A stretch of DNA of 64,000 nucleotides from Bacillus thuringiensis. GTDB taxonomy: Bacteria > Bacillota > Bacilli > Bacillales > Bacillaceae_G. The notes under the pieces were generated by a model. It was given only the letters and a program-made list of their open reading frames with translations, ran no database searches and had not been told where the DNA came from. The translations under genes and the position numbers were made by a program. Position 1 is the stretch's first letter, and each line of letters starts with the position of its first letter. The stretch spans positions 2,664,501 through 2,728,500 of the forward strand of contig NZ_CP012099.1 of the NCBI RefSeq assembly GCF_001182785.1. The letters run 5' to 3'. Shown piece after piece: positions 35,811 to 44,916 of the stretch.

Positions 35811-36392
35811 TTATTTTTTCGTAACAACATCATCTACAATCCCATATGCCTTCGCTTCTTCTGCAGTCATAAAATAATCTCTTTCTGTATCATGTGCTAC
35901 TCTTTCAATCGGTTGGCCTGTTTTTTCTGCAATCATTTTATTAATATCATGCTTTAACTTTAATATTCTTTTTGCTGTTATTTCAATTTCTGTCGCTTGC
36001 CCTTGTGCACCACCAAGCGGCTGATGAATCATAATTTCACTGTTAGGGAGCGCAAATCGTTTTCCTTTTGCTCCAGATAATAATAGCAATGCACCAAATG
36101 ATGCCGCAAAGCCCATGCACAGCGTTTGCACATCTGGTTTAATTAAATTCATCGTATCTAATATTGCAAAACCTGCTGTCGTTGAACCGCCGGGGCTATT
36201 GATGTATAAGAATATATCTTTCTCTGCATCTTCTGCTTCTAAAAATAATAATTGAGCTACGACACTACTCGCTACTTGATCATTAATTTCTGAACCAATA
36301 ATAATAATGCGGTCTTTTAATAACCTTGAATATATATCATAGGAACGTTCTCCTAATTTTGTTTGTTCTACTACATATGGAATTGCATTCAT
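35811..36392 (-). CDS. clpP: ATP-dependent Clp protease proteolytic subunit (ClpP paralogue)
   Basis: 193 residues. The catalytic triad is complete: Ser98 in [10 protein letters not shown], His123 in IMIHQP and Asp172 in ERDYF. Differences from housekeeping ClpP ([33 protein letters not shown]) mark it as the second, ClpP1-type copy of the B. cereus group. ATG at 36392 follows GGAGGG. It lies 21 bases downstream of a sigma factor gene, so the two are probably co-transcribed. Confidence 0.9.
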   Translation of the reverse strand: MNAIPYVVEQTKLGERSYDIYSRLLKDRIIIIGSEINDQVASSVVAQLLFLEAEDAEKDIFLYINSPGGSTTAGFAILDTMNLIKPDVQTLCMGFAASFGALLLLSGAKGKRFALPNSEIMIHQPLGGAQGQATEIEITAKRILKLKHDINKMIAEKTGQPIERVAHDTERDYFMTAEEAKAYGIVDDVVTKK

Positions 36393-36413
36393 TTTAAATC
36401 CCTCCAATACTTG

Positions 36414-37100
36414 TTATGCTGCGCAAAGCATACAACTGTAGGAAGAAGGTTGTTTCACATTAAATAGTAAGACTGGCTGTTTAGATGGTAACTTAGTAAA
36501 ATCTATTGACGGAAGCAATTTCGTTAATAATTCCGGTCTCTCTTCTCGAATAGACGTTACTACAACTTCCATATCATCTGTGAATTCGACTATCTCGACC
36601 CCTTCTTCACTTACAGTTTTCAGCCTATTTCTACTCCGAAATAAAGAAGCTTTCACTGCACCTTCTGATACAGAACACACTTTAGCAATATCAGCGATAC
36701 TATATTGAAAAACATCTTTTAATAATAAAATTGCGGATTGCTGTACATTTAATGAAGACAATACTTTCCCTACCATTTCATGCAAATCTGCAATGTTCTC
36801 ATGTGGTTCTTCAAAAGTGATTTGTTCTCTGATTTTTTCATGAACAGACTTAGACTTCATCTGATCTAACCAACGATTTCTTGCTATTTTATAGACGAGT
36901 GTCATACAAATATCTTTATTTCTATATTTTTGAAGCACTTTACACACTGTTTCTTGGGCGAGATCTTCCCCATCCCATTTGTTTTTCGTTAAAAAAGTAC
37001 AGTATCTTTTTAACTCTCCATATTGTTCAATTAAAAAGTTTATATTTGAATGATTCATATCGATACGGTTCTTTAAAACATGAGTTACTTTTGTGCACAA
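36414..37100 (-). CDS. ECF-like sigma-70 family sigma factor
   Basis: About 228 residues. Region 2 is in the first half (FLIEQYGELKRYCTFLTKNKWDGEDLAQETVCKVLQKY) and region 4 follows (LNVQQSAILLLKDVFQYSIADIAKVCSVSEGAVKASLFRSRNRLK). An extra C-terminal stretch of about 60 residues ends SYSCMLCAA, with a C-x-x-C-like pair. No anti-sigma gene is adjacent; clpP follows 21 bases downstream. Several starts are possible; TTG at 37100 lies eight bases after AAGGAG. Confidence 0.78.
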   Translation of the reverse strand: MCTKVTHVLKNRIDMNHSNINFLIEQYGELKRYCTFLTKNKWDGEDLAQETVCKVLQKYRNKDICMTLVYKIARNRWLDQMKSKSVHEKIREQITFEEPHENIADLHEMVGKVLSSLNVQQSAILLLKDVFQYSIADIAKVCSVSEGAVKASLFRSRNRLKTVSEEGVEIVEFTDDMEVVVTSIREERPELLTKLLPSIDFTKLPSKQPVLLFNVKQPSSYSCMLCAA

Positions 37101-37242
37101 AATAACCACTCCTTTTCAGCGCTTACTTAATAAACGATTCAACATTAAAAAAAGTTACGGGGATATAAAAAAATAATGTTTATGTTCAATAATTCGCGGT
37201 CATAAATATGTTATGTACAATTTTACGTGAGGAGGAACAAAT

Positions 37243-37563
37243 TTGCCAAAATTAACAATTGAAGGTGCGGGAACATTTGATGTAAAAGAAGGAACGAAGT
37301 TAGTATTAGCAATTGAAGATAGCGGTGTCAACATTCTTCATCGTTGCGGCGGGAATGCACGTTGCACAACTTGTAGAGTAGAAATACTAGCAGGTGATTT
37401 CTGTGAAGCGAGTGCGAATGAGAAACATGCAATGACGGAAAAAGGGATTGAAGATCATTTACGATTATCTTGTCAAATGCGTGTACATAAAGATATAGTC
37501 GTTCGTCCGGTACTTACAGTTGAAAATTCAGGTCTTGATGCTGGGCCACGTCCCGCGGAGTAA
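37243..37563 (+). CDS. 2Fe-2S ferredoxin
   Basis: 106 residues from TTG 37243 behind GAGGAGG. The cluster ligands are in ILHRCGGNARCTTCRVEI and a fourth Cys in LRLSCQMRV, the plant-type [2Fe-2S] pattern. It is an electron carrier of unknown partner. It ends four bases before rpiA, so the two are co-transcribed. Confidence 0.88.
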   Translation: MPKLTIEGAGTFDVKEGTKLVLAIEDSGVNILHRCGGNARCTTCRVEILAGDFCEASANEKHAMTEKGIEDHLRLSCQMRVHKDIVVRPVLTVENSGLDAGPRPAE

Positions 37564-37567
37564 AGCG

Positions 37568-38230
37568 ATGAATTTAAAACAGCTCGCTGGCGAATATGCT
37601 GCTAACTTTGTAAACGATGGCATGAAGATTGGGCTTGGTACTGGTTCTACTGTATATTGGACAATACAAAAATTAGGTGAGCGTGTAAAAGAAGGATTAT
37701 CATTTCAAGCTGTACCGACATCAAAAGAAACTGAAGCATTAGCACATCAACTAAATATCCCCCTAATTTCGTTAAACGATGTACAAAGTCTTGATCTTAC
37801 AATTGATGGAGCGGATGAAATTGATTCAAATTTACAACTTATAAAAGGCGGTGGCGGTGCATTACTTCGTGAAAAAATCGTTGCCTCTTCCTCTAAAGAA
37901 CTAATTATCATTGCTGATGAATCGAAACTTGTAACACATTTAGGTACTTTTCCATTACCTATTGAAATCATCCCTTTTTCATGGAAACAAACCGAAAATA
38001 AAATTCAGTCTTTAGGATGTCAAACAACATTACGTTTGAAAAATAATGAAACCTATATAACCGATAACAATAACATGATTATCGATTGTATATTCCCTAA
38101 TCATATTTCTAATCCTGCCCATTTACACACTCAATTAAAAATGATTACTGGTGTAGTTGAAACAGGGTTGTTTATAAGTATGACGAGTAAAGTAATTATC
38201 GGCGCTAAAAATGGGATAAAGGAATTGTAA
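37568..38230 (+). CDS. rpiA: Ribose-5-phosphate isomerase A
   Basis: 220 residues. The motifs GLGTGSTVYWTIQKLGE, LDLTIDGADEID, IKGGGGALLREKI and ADESKLV are diagnostic of RpiA, which interconverts ribose-5-phosphate and ribulose-5-phosphate. The ATG at 37568 follows CGGAG; the frame opens earlier within the ferredoxin gene but that part is not homologous. This type is an RpiA accessory to the usual Bacillus RpiB. Confidence 0.93.
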   Translation: MNLKQLAGEYAANFVNDGMKIGLGTGSTVYWTIQKLGERVKEGLSFQAVPTSKETEALAHQLNIPLISLNDVQSLDLTIDGADEIDSNLQLIKGGGGALLREKIVASSSKELIIIADESKLVTHLGTFPLPIEIIPFSWKQTENKIQSLGCQTTLRLKNNETYITDNNNMIIDCIFPNHISNPAHLHTQLKMITGVVETGLFISMTSKVIIGAKNGIKEL

Positions 38231-38231
38231 T

Positions 38232-38259
38232 AAAAGCTAACTTTTTAAAGTTGGCTTTT
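38232..38259 (+). terminator. Intrinsic terminator after rpiA
   Basis: AAAAGCTAACTTT / AAAGTTGGCTTTT arms (one G-U pair) with a T tail. Confidence 0.7.
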
Positions 38260-38338
38260 TAGTGTGTTCTTTTTCTCTTGATAGCGCTTTATTATGATAT
38301 ACTATGAAAACACATCATACTAGAAAGGACTGAACATT

Positions 38339-38773
38339 TTGCAATCCAAACTTATAACAGAACTTACTGATTTAGAAACTGCCTTTCATATTCGAAAAGA
38401 AGTATTTGTAAAAGAACAAGGTGTCCCTCTTGCAGATGAATTCGATACATTCGATGAAATCGGAGAGCAATGTAAACATATTTTAGTTTATTATAATGAG
38501 CTTCCTGTAGGTACAGGGCGTATACGATTTGTTGATGGCTTCGGAAAATTAGAACGTATTTGCATTTTAAAAGATTATCGTACATACGGATTAGGTAAAG
38601 TCATCATTCAAACGTTAGAAGAAATTGCTCGTAACGAACAAGCTACAAAAGTGAAACTACACGGGCAAACACAAGCTGAAGGATTTTATAAAAAATTAGG
38701 TTATGAAACTTCTTCTGATATATTTATGGAAGATGGCATTCCGCATATACTTATGACGAAAATGTTATCATAA
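38339..38773 (+). CDS. GNAT family N-acetyltransferase
   Basis: 144 residues, TTG start behind AAAGGA. The motifs FHIRKEVFVKEQGVPLADEFD and GRIRFVDGFGKLERICILKDYRTYGLGKVIIQTLEE match the YjcF/ElaA-like GNAT group. The substrate is unknown. Confidence 0.87.
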   Translation: MQSKLITELTDLETAFHIRKEVFVKEQGVPLADEFDTFDEIGEQCKHILVYYNELPVGTGRIRFVDGFGKLERICILKDYRTYGLGKVIIQTLEEIARNEQATKVKLHGQTQAEGFYKKLGYETSSDIFMEDGIPHILMTKMLS

Positions 38774-38775
38774 TA

Positions 38776-38820
38776 AAAAGGGTAGTGTATGAATCTTATG
38801 TATTCATACACTACCCTTTT
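38776..38820. terminator. Strong bidirectional terminator
   Basis: Perfect 19-bp arms begin AAAAGGGTAGTG and end CACTACCCTTTT, followed by TTTTATT. It lies between the GNAT and LPMO genes. Confidence 0.9.
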
Positions 38821-38899
38821 TTATTAATAGAAAAGTGAATTCTCAAGATTCCCTTTTTCATCAAAGCCCATCATCTCTTAGTTCATATCTAGGTAAAGC

Positions 38900-40267
38900 T
38901 TACACTGTTTTCCATAATGATAATGCATAAATCCAGTTCGGATCACCATTTCCTTGATAACTCTGGACTGCTTCATATACTTTTCCTTCGTGTAGAACTC
39001 TATCTCCCTTTTTATATGCTTTTTTTGCATCCCACGCTTCATATGAAGCGCTTTCAGTTTTTGTAGTAATTGTGAATATATCACTCTGTACGGATTCATT
39101 TCCAGCTACATCAACAGCTTTTACTACATATTTATAAGTAGTATTAGCGAGCAGATTTTTATCCATATAAGAAGTTGTATTGGATGTTGCAATCTTTTTC
39201 ATTGATCCTTCTGTTTCTCTATAAATTTCGTAATGGTCTACACCAATATTATCGTCAGATGGACTCCACATTAAATCCACACTTGACGCTGTCGTTCCCA
39301 TACTATGTAATCCTTTTGGTTGTGTTGGTGCTTCTGTATCAGGAATCTCAACTGTTGTTTTTACTGTAAGCGCTGTACTTTCCTTCGATACATTGCCAGC
39401 TGCGTCAATTGCTTTTACAGTATAAGAGTATTCTGTGCTTGGTTGTAATTTCTTATCAATAAAATGAGTGCCTATTACTGTATCAATCATCTCTCCGTTA
39501 CGGAAGATTTGATATCCTTTTACCCCTACATTATCCGTAGAAGCGTTCCATGTTAGTTCTACACTATTTGCTGTTACTTTTTGCGTCTGAAGTCCATTTG
39601 GAATACTTGGCGCTTCTATGTCTGGTTTCACATCATTAATAAGATTAACATCAATTACATTATAGAATGCATTTGCTGTATCAGCTACATCCCATACTGC
39701 TAAAATCACATGATATCCACTACGATCAGTAGGTACATTGATTTTATGAGTTAAATTATTTGAAGCTGCAGAACCATCATGTTGTACAGTTCCAATTGGT
39801 TCGAAATCTGCTCTTGTTAGCGCTTTATTTGGATTCCACCCTTTTTTAGTAATATAGTAATGCCACTTACTCGTTAAGTGAGGCGCAGTATACTTCCAAG
39901 TAAATGTATTTTCCCCACCAGTGATTGTATTTTTAAACCAACGATTTGCTGTTTGTTGATCTAAAATACCACCAAATTTTCCGCCTGCTGAAGCAATTTG
40001 TCCATCTACTGAACCACCTTGTGGGAACCCTTTTGGAGCTTCTAAACTTTGTGGTTCATACATAACACTTCCACAGTTTACATTTAGCGCACCATAAGTT
40101 GAACTACATAAAGCGGATCGGCTACCGGGCTTTTCAACAAAACCGTGCGCATAAGCATTTTGAGGAATAAGTGTCGTACTAATAATTCCAGCTGTTAATG
40201 CTACAGCTCCTAAACTTTTTTTGTTCATTTTCATATTTTGTAGTTGTTTTAAAAATCGATTATTCAT
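38900..40267 (-). CDS. Secreted AA10 lytic polysaccharide monooxygenase with FnIII and CBM5/12
   Basis: 455 residues. The signal peptide ends AYA, exposing His41 (HGFVEKPGSRSALC), the first ligand of the copper histidine brace; the second His is in YTAPHLTSKWHYY. The order is AA10 (41-~215), FnIII (~220-310), FnIII (~315-405) and C-terminal CBM5/12 (YEAWDAKKAYKKGDRVLHEG...NWIYALSLWK). It cleaves chitin oxidatively and binds it. ATG at 40267 has GGAG eight bases upstream. It has a long upstream control region. Confidence 0.94.
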   Translation of the reverse strand: MNNRFLKQLQNMKMNKKSLGAVALTAGIISTTLIPQNAYAHGFVEKPGSRSALCSSTYGALNVNCGSVMYEPQSLEAPKGFPQGGSVDGQIASAGGKFGGILDQQTANRWFKNTITGGENTFTWKYTAPHLTSKWHYYITKKGWNPNKALTRADFEPIGTVQHDGSAASNNLTHKINVPTDRSGYHVILAVWDVADTANAFYNVIDVNLINDVKPDIEAPSIPNGLQTQKVTANSVELTWNASTDNVGVKGYQIFRNGEMIDTVIGTHFIDKKLQPSTEYSYTVKAIDAAGNVSKESTALTVKTTVEIPDTEAPTQPKGLHSMGTTASSVDLMWSPSDDNIGVDHYEIYRETEGSMKKIATSNTTSYMDKNLLANTTYKYVVKAVDVAGNESVQSDIFTITTKTESASYEAWDAKKAYKKGDRVLHEGKVYEAVQSYQGNGDPNWIYALSLWKTV

Positions 40268-40398
40268 GTTCATGTCTCCTTCTTGTTATACTTTGTAGTG
40301 GAATGTGGGCTTTGATGTAAAAGAATAACAAGAGACAAACTTGTACCGATGTATGTGTTAATTATGCATACACCGCAGTGAAAATATATTTTTTTCTT

Positions 40399-40412
40399 GT
40401 GAAATATTTCAC
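40399..40412. promoter_or_regulatory. 14-bp palindrome upstream of the LPMO gene
   Basis: GTGAAATATTTCAC is a perfect palindrome 132 bases ahead of the LPMO ATG, a possible regulator site. The remaining gap 40268-40663 shows no convincing gene. Confidence 0.4.
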
Positions 40413-40663
40413 TTTATGAATATATCATGACATAGAAATCGCCAAAACATGTGCAGAAGTTGTGCAGAAATAGTGAAATTATTACTAACACGTAAAACTA
40501 AGTCCTAACATTTTAAAATACAATTTGAATATATTTATCTATCATCTTTACTTCATAATTAACAATATATTTAACTGGTTAACTTTTATTCTTATACTTA
40601 TATCTTTCAGTGCCTTAGTTTTAACCATACTAGATATTAAAAATAAGAATTATAAAGTTAAAT

Positions 40664-40689
40664 AAAAGGCATCCTATTTAGATGCTTTT
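40664..40689 (-). terminator. Terminator after the glycosyltransferase gene
   Basis: GCATC / GATGC stem with a minus-strand CTTTTATTT tail. Confidence 0.55.
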
Positions 40690-40711
40690 CTAATGTATAA
40701 TTTCATTTTTT

Positions 40712-41905
40712 TCACTGACCTACAAATATAAAAATTTCATCAACAGCTTCCTTATATCCACCTGATTTTTGGAAAGATTCCTTCAAATTCAAAGCAGCTT
40801 CTTTATATGAAGGATTATTTAAAATTAGTTCCACATTTTCACGTAGTTGCTCTTCAGTTAATTCCTTCATCTGTAACTGAACTCCCGTCTCAAGACTCTC
40901 CACTTGCTTTGCGACTACTGGCTGATCTGCACTTTGCGGTATTACAACGAGCGGAACCCCGTTATACAGTCCTTCATGCGCACTGTTCATCCCGCCGTGT
41001 GTAATAAATAGTTTCGTATATGTAAGCAGCTCAGTTTGGGGTACATAGTTTTTCACAATGAAGTTTTTAGGGATTTCGCCTAGATCACTTATTTTTGTTT
41101 TATTACCAATAGACATAACAATTGTATGCTCACTATTCTCAAAGGCCTTCATACACAGTTTATAAAAGTCAATCGCTTCATTAAAAACAGTACCTAATGA
41201 AATATAAATCGGACTTTTTTCTTCAATCGAAGTAAAATCAACGTCTCTGTTTTTCATTTGTGCAGAGATAGATGGTCCTACAAATTTATATGTTTCATCA
41301 AACGTATCACCAAAAGGCTGGAACTCCTTAATTGTATACACAATAGTAAGGGGTGCAGGATTACAGAAAACTTCATACAATGATTTTATTTCAACACCAT
41401 ATTTTTCAGCAATTCCCTTCGTTAAGTTTTGAAAATCATTCTGTATTTTATCATGAATTTCTACTGGGATATTTTTTGACAGATGACCTAACATTTGCTC
41501 AAAAGATTTTTCATCCTGCGCAAAAGATGTACATGAATTTATGGATGGCAATTTAAGAATTTGAGCAATTAAGTGCCCACAGCCAAACATAGAATCATGA
41601 ATTATGTAATCAAAATGTTCACCTTCAATTTGTTCTAGAACATTAGGTATAACAACATCTGCTGTATGTAGAAGACCGTTTATTCTTTCCTGTAAATAAT
41701 TTCTGCCTCCAGATAGAAACGCTTTTATAAATTTTTGATCGTCAATCGTTCGTACAGTAGCACCTGTCTTCTCAATTCGTTCCCTAAAAGCTTCTATTGA
41801 AAAATAAACGACCTCTTCACCGCGAGAAATCAACTCTTCTACAACTGGCAAAGTTGGATTTATATGTCCTTCTGATCCAGCGTTAATAAATAAAACACGC
41901 GCCAT
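40712..41905 (-). CDS. Macrolide-type UDP-glycosyltransferase (MGT/YjiC-like)
   Basis: 397 residues, GT1 family. The acceptor half begins ARVLFINAGSEGHINPTLPVVEEL and the donor-binding half has FITHGGMNSAHEGLYNGVPLVVIPQSADQP. Related enzymes glucosylate macrolides, flavonoids and other small phenolics. ATG at 41905 follows GGAGTG. The real acceptor cannot be told. It is a single gene with its own terminator. Confidence 0.9.
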   Translation of the reverse strand: MARVLFINAGSEGHINPTLPVVEELISRGEEVVYFSIEAFRERIEKTGATVRTIDDQKFIKAFLSGGRNYLQERINGLLHTADVVIPNVLEQIEGEHFDYIIHDSMFGCGHLIAQILKLPSINSCTSFAQDEKSFEQMLGHLSKNIPVEIHDKIQNDFQNLTKGIAEKYGVEIKSLYEVFCNPAPLTIVYTIKEFQPFGDTFDETYKFVGPSISAQMKNRDVDFTSIEEKSPIYISLGTVFNEAIDFYKLCMKAFENSEHTIVMSIGNKTKISDLGEIPKNFIVKNYVPQTELLTYTKLFITHGGMNSAHEGLYNGVPLVVIPQSADQPVVAKQVESLETGVQLQMKELTEEQLRENVELILNNPSYKEAALNLKESFQKSGGYKEAVDEIFIFVGQ

Positions 41906-41996
41906 TATAAACACTCCTTACGTTAGATCATTTCTATGTTGGAAAAGTACGGATTCTCTCCATACTCTTTTCTTAGTTGTTCGTATCATATTCCTG

Positions 41997-42677
41997 CTAA
42001 ATTGACCTAGCGAGTCTAAAACCGAGATCATCTATATGAAATGTAGGATGGCTTCGACGACGACAAGTAGTGCCGCACCCTCTCGCTGTTTCAGCCCAAC
42101 TACCACCACGAAAAATACGGTATGATCCGTACACTGTTTCATCATACAAATCATAACACCATTCCCAAACGTTCCCTAGCATATCATAAAGTCCCCATGC
42201 ATTCGGTTCTTTTTGGCCAACGTCATGAATCTCTCCATTTGAATTTTCATTATACCACGCTATATCATAAAGTTTCCCGTATGTATATCCGGTTGTACTT
42301 GCTTTACATGCATATTGCCACTCCGCCTCAGATGGTAATCGGTAGCCATTTGAATCTAAATTACATTTCACAATTTGACCACCATCACTAATAGAATAAT
42401 ATTCTTTTAATCCCGCTTTTTTTGAAAGTACATTACAAAATGCAATGGCATCGTTCCATGAAATATTGACAACTGGTTTATGATTTTTATCAAAATTATT
42501 TAATGTACTATTTGTAATAGCATCATATAGTTCCATTGTTACAGCATACTTTGCAAGAAGAAATGGTTGAATTTGTACTAGCCATTCTTTTTTTATTCGA
42601 TCATCTCTTAATACTACCTCTCCAGCTGGAATATTGACCATTAATGAATCGATTAGTTGAATTAAATCGTTAGTCAT
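41997..42677 (-). CDS. SUMF1/EgtB/PvdO-type formylglycine-generating-enzyme fold protein
   Basis: 226 residues. The family motifs NGYRLPSEAEWQYACKA, NAWGLYDMLGNVWEWCYDLYDE, FRGGSWAETARGCGTTCRRR and LGFRLARSI are all present. The fold covers sulfatase activation, ergothioneine synthesis and other oxidations. No sulfatase lies nearby. The two Cys of the CGTTC stretch do not sit where true formylglycine-generating enzymes carry theirs, so activity is uncertain. Confidence 0.85.
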   Translation of the reverse strand: MTNDLIQLIDSLMVNIPAGEVVLRDDRIKKEWLVQIQPFLLAKYAVTMELYDAITNSTLNNFDKNHKPVVNISWNDAIAFCNVLSKKAGLKEYYSISDGGQIVKCNLDSNGYRLPSEAEWQYACKASTTGYTYGKLYDIAWYNENSNGEIHDVGQKEPNAWGLYDMLGNVWEWCYDLYDETVYGSYRIFRGGSWAETARGCGTTCRRRSHPTFHIDDLGFRLARSI

Positions 42678-42776
42678 TTTCTATTCCTCCAAACGTTCAT
42701 TTTATATGAACTTAAAGTCATATACTCATTACAAAATACATTTTTCAAAAAGCGTTAAATTTTTCATAATAAAAAA

Positions 42777-42800
42777 CGATTAGTTTAATTAAACTAATCG
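42777..42800 (-). terminator. Palindromic terminator
   Basis: A perfect 24-bp palindrome (CGATTAGTTTAA and its complement), with a minus-strand TTTTTTATTAT tail, lies downstream of the kinase-like gene. Confidence 0.7.
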
Positions 42801-42838
42801 GTAAGATCCACAAAGAATTGTTGTGTCACATTCTATTA

Positions 42839-43342
42839 TTATATGTGCTCTAAAAATTTCCGAACCTCATTTGGAGATTTTAAAACAATAACCTTTTTCT
42901 CTTCGGACAATTGCTCTAACTCTTTTAAAATTGTAGGTCGTTTAGCATTAGGATATTCCCATATCCATTTAAAAAATTGTAAATCAAATCTTTCTTCACA
43001 TCCCGCGCCCATATCCGGTCTAGTTTTATTTCGATATTTTGCAATTCTTTTAAAAGCCCTATAAACACAAATTGTTCTATGAATATCAAGGAAGATAATT
43101 GTATCAGCTGCATTCAGTCTTATACCCATCGTCCCGCCGTAATTCCCATCAATAATCCATTTCTCATCTTTAATTAAGTTATTTTGAACTGTTATTTGTT
43201 CTTCTCTCGGAACACCTTCCCAATTCGGTTTCCAAAATAATGCATCAAGATGATGCACCTTAATATTTAATTTATTCCCTAACTTCCTTGCTAATGTAGA
43301 TTTTCCTGAACCACCAGAACCAATTAATATTATTTTTTTCAT
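42839..43342 (-). CDS. P-loop kinase-like protein (FlaR/topology-modulation family)
   Basis: 167 residues. Walker A is IGSGGSGKSTLARKLG at the N-terminus, then HHLDALFWKPNWEGVP and WIIDGNYGGTMGIRL, the pattern of the adenylate-kinase-related 'DNA topology modulation protein' family. It is probably a small-molecule kinase; the substrate is unknown. AAAGGAG precedes the ATG. Confidence 0.85.
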   Translation of the reverse strand: MKKIILIGSGGSGKSTLARKLGNKLNIKVHHLDALFWKPNWEGVPREEQITVQNNLIKDEKWIIDGNYGGTMGIRLNAADTIIFLDIHRTICVYRAFKRIAKYRNKTRPDMGAGCEERFDLQFFKWIWEYPNAKRPTILKELEQLSEEKKVIVLKSPNEVRKFLEHI

Positions 43343-43365
43343 AAAGGGCTCCTTTTTAAAATCGA

Positions 43366-43752
43366 TTATTTCCTCCGTAACATAAACTCACAAAGTATTC
43401 CCACTCCAACACCAATTGTATAAGCCACTAAATCACTCCACAAAAAACCGTATCCCAACACGAGTCCGCCTAAAGTCGTTGCACGAATGCTATCTATCCA
43501 CTCCGCATGATACAATTGGCTCACTTCAATCCCGTAGCAAAACATTAAACTAATAAAAGCCAACTTCTTCGTCTCTGTTTTAGGAAACAAAAATCCAAAG
43601 CCAGTGAAAATCATTAATGCCCATAAAGCATCGCCTAAGTAATCATTTAATAGATGTGGTAGTGCAAAAGAAAATTTTCTTGAGCTAAGACCTAAAATAA
43701 TAACAACTATAGTAAATAGTGCATATAATACTCTATTTCGTTTCGTATTCAT
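43366..43752 (-). CDS. DUF2809 membrane protein
   Basis: 128 residues with four membrane helices. LGLSSRKFSFALPHLLNDYLGDALWALMIF and CYGIEVSQLYHAEWIDSIRAT are the DUF2809 signatures. It lies 23 bases upstream of the kinase-like gene on the same strand, so they may share a transcript. The function is unknown. Confidence 0.85.
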   Translation of the reverse strand: MNTKRNRVLYALFTIVVIILGLSSRKFSFALPHLLNDYLGDALWALMIFTGFGFLFPKTETKKLAFISLMFCYGIEVSQLYHAEWIDSIRATTLGGLVLGYGFLWSDLVAYTIGVGVGILCEFMLRRK

Positions 43753-43785
43753 TTTAAAGTCTCCTAATATATAATGTATAACTGT

Positions 43786-43823
43786 AAATAGCTAGTAAAA
43801 TAAAGTTATTTTACTAGCTATTT
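43786..43823. terminator. Terminator overlapping the methyltransferase stop codon
   Basis: Perfect 18-bp arms (AAATAGCTAGTAAAATAA and its complement) surround a two-base loop. The methyltransferase stop codon (43818-43820) is inside the stem. Confidence 0.8.
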
Positions 43824-44525
43824 ATTAGTTGCTTTTATGATAAGAAAATGTGGATTCGTATTTAGATAATAATATGATTTTTCGTCTACTTCTTTCATCT
43901 TTTCAACTGCCTTCGGTTCCACTATCTCTTCTAATACAAAATAATTTGTAGTTTCATTTATTATGTCTTGTAGTGACCTTCTGAAAAATTCGACTTCAAT
44001 TGTAATGTTCGGTTTAACCCAAGTATCTATTAATAACTGTTTTTCAAAATAACTTTCACATGGAAACTTTGTGAAATCCATAAAAGGATGATGGATAGAA
44101 TATATAAGTTCTCCACCCGGCTTCAATACGCGACGAAATTCTTGAAATACTTGATTCCAATTTTCTAAGTAATGAAGAGTTAACGAACTTACAATCACAT
44201 CATACGTATTATCTTCAAATGGCAATGTTTCTTGCAGATCATGACAAAGGAGCGTTGCTTTGTCCCTTATACTTTCTTTCGCGGCTTTTACCATTTCAGG
44301 ACTTACATCAATTGCTGTAACATTTGCTCCTCTTCCTATGAATTGAGAAGTATACCATCCAGCTGCACATCCAGCATCTAGTATCTTTTTTCCTTCTAGT
44401 TCCTTTGGAATAAGCTCCATCATCGCCGGTCTTTCATAATAACTGTTATATGGATTTGCGAAATCTAGATTTTCTTTATATGTACTCGCTAATTTATCAT
44501 ACGTATCTTTAATCGAATCTTTCAT
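43818..44525 (-). CDS. Class I SAM-dependent methyltransferase
   Basis: 235 residues. The SAM motif is KKILDAGCAAGWYTSQFIGRGANVTAIDVSPEM, with post motifs YDVIVSSLTLHYLENW and RRVLKPGGELIYSIHHP. It resembles UbiE/BioC-type small-molecule methyltransferases. ATG at 44525 follows GGAGTG. The substrate is unknown. Confidence 0.87.
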   Translation of the reverse strand: MKDSIKDTYDKLASTYKENLDFANPYNSYYERPAMMELIPKELEGKKILDAGCAAGWYTSQFIGRGANVTAIDVSPEMVKAAKESIRDKATLLCHDLQETLPFEDNTYDVIVSSLTLHYLENWNQVFQEFRRVLKPGGELIYSIHHPFMDFTKFPCESYFEKQLLIDTWVKPNITIEVEFFRRSLQDIINETTNYFVLEEIVEPKAVEKMKEVDEKSYYYLNTNPHFLIIKATNK

Positions 44526-44546
44526 TACACACACTCCTAATACATA

Positions 44547-44900
44547 TTAATCCATTAACTCCTGCTGCTTTTTCTTTGAAAATGATTGTAGTACTAAATC
44601 ATACGACCAATCAATCATTTTATTTATTTGCTCCTGTTCTATACCCTTATGAATATAAACGGTATTCCAATGTTTTTTGTTCATATGATACCCTGGAATA
44701 ATTGTTTCTGGATAATCTTCTCTTATTCTTAATGCGACTTCTGGATTACACTTCAATGTAATCGCAGCTTTTTCACCTTCTTCATGATTTACTATCGCAA
44801 ATATTTTATTATTAAGCCTCATACATGTTGCACTCCAACCATCTGGAGAATCTTCTGTCGCTTTTTTTTTCGATAAACAGTACGCTCTTGTTGCATTCAT
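44547..44900 (-). CDS. MmcQ/YjbR family protein
   Basis: 117 residues. MNATRAYCLSKKKATEDSPDGWSATCMRLNNKIFAIV, then GYHMNKKHWNTVYIHKGI and IDWSYDLVLQSFSKK, match MmcQ/YjbR, a CyaY-like DNA-binding fold. ATG at 44900 is nine bases after GAGGTG. It lies 21 bases upstream of the methyltransferase gene, probably one transcript. Confidence 0.88.
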   Translation of the reverse strand: MNATRAYCLSKKKATEDSPDGWSATCMRLNNKIFAIVNHEEGEKAAITLKCNPEVALRIREDYPETIIPGYHMNKKHWNTVYIHKGIEQEQINKMIDWSYDLVLQSFSKKKQQELMD

Positions 44901-44916
44901 TTTAATTGGCACCTCT

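Noticed and set aside
35811..36392. ClpP paralogue as an inactive subunit
   Set aside because: Ser98, His123 and Asp172 are all present.
40408..40430. Possible sixth bcr1-like copy (reverse ATAAAGTGAAATATTTC) near the LPMO gene
   Set aside because: Only the first ~11 bases agree; the following sequence has none of the GTGGG, TTTTACTGC or GTTAATG parts and no second ATAAA.
40525..40665. Short frame from TTG reading as one hydrophobic helix with a Lys-rich end
   Set aside because: No ribosome site, very AT-rich DNA, and no recognisable family; cannot be supported as a gene.
41997..42677. Sulfatase-activating formylglycine-generating enzyme with a partner sulfatase
   Set aside because: No sulfatase in the window and the active-site Cys placement is not convincing; only the fold is supported.
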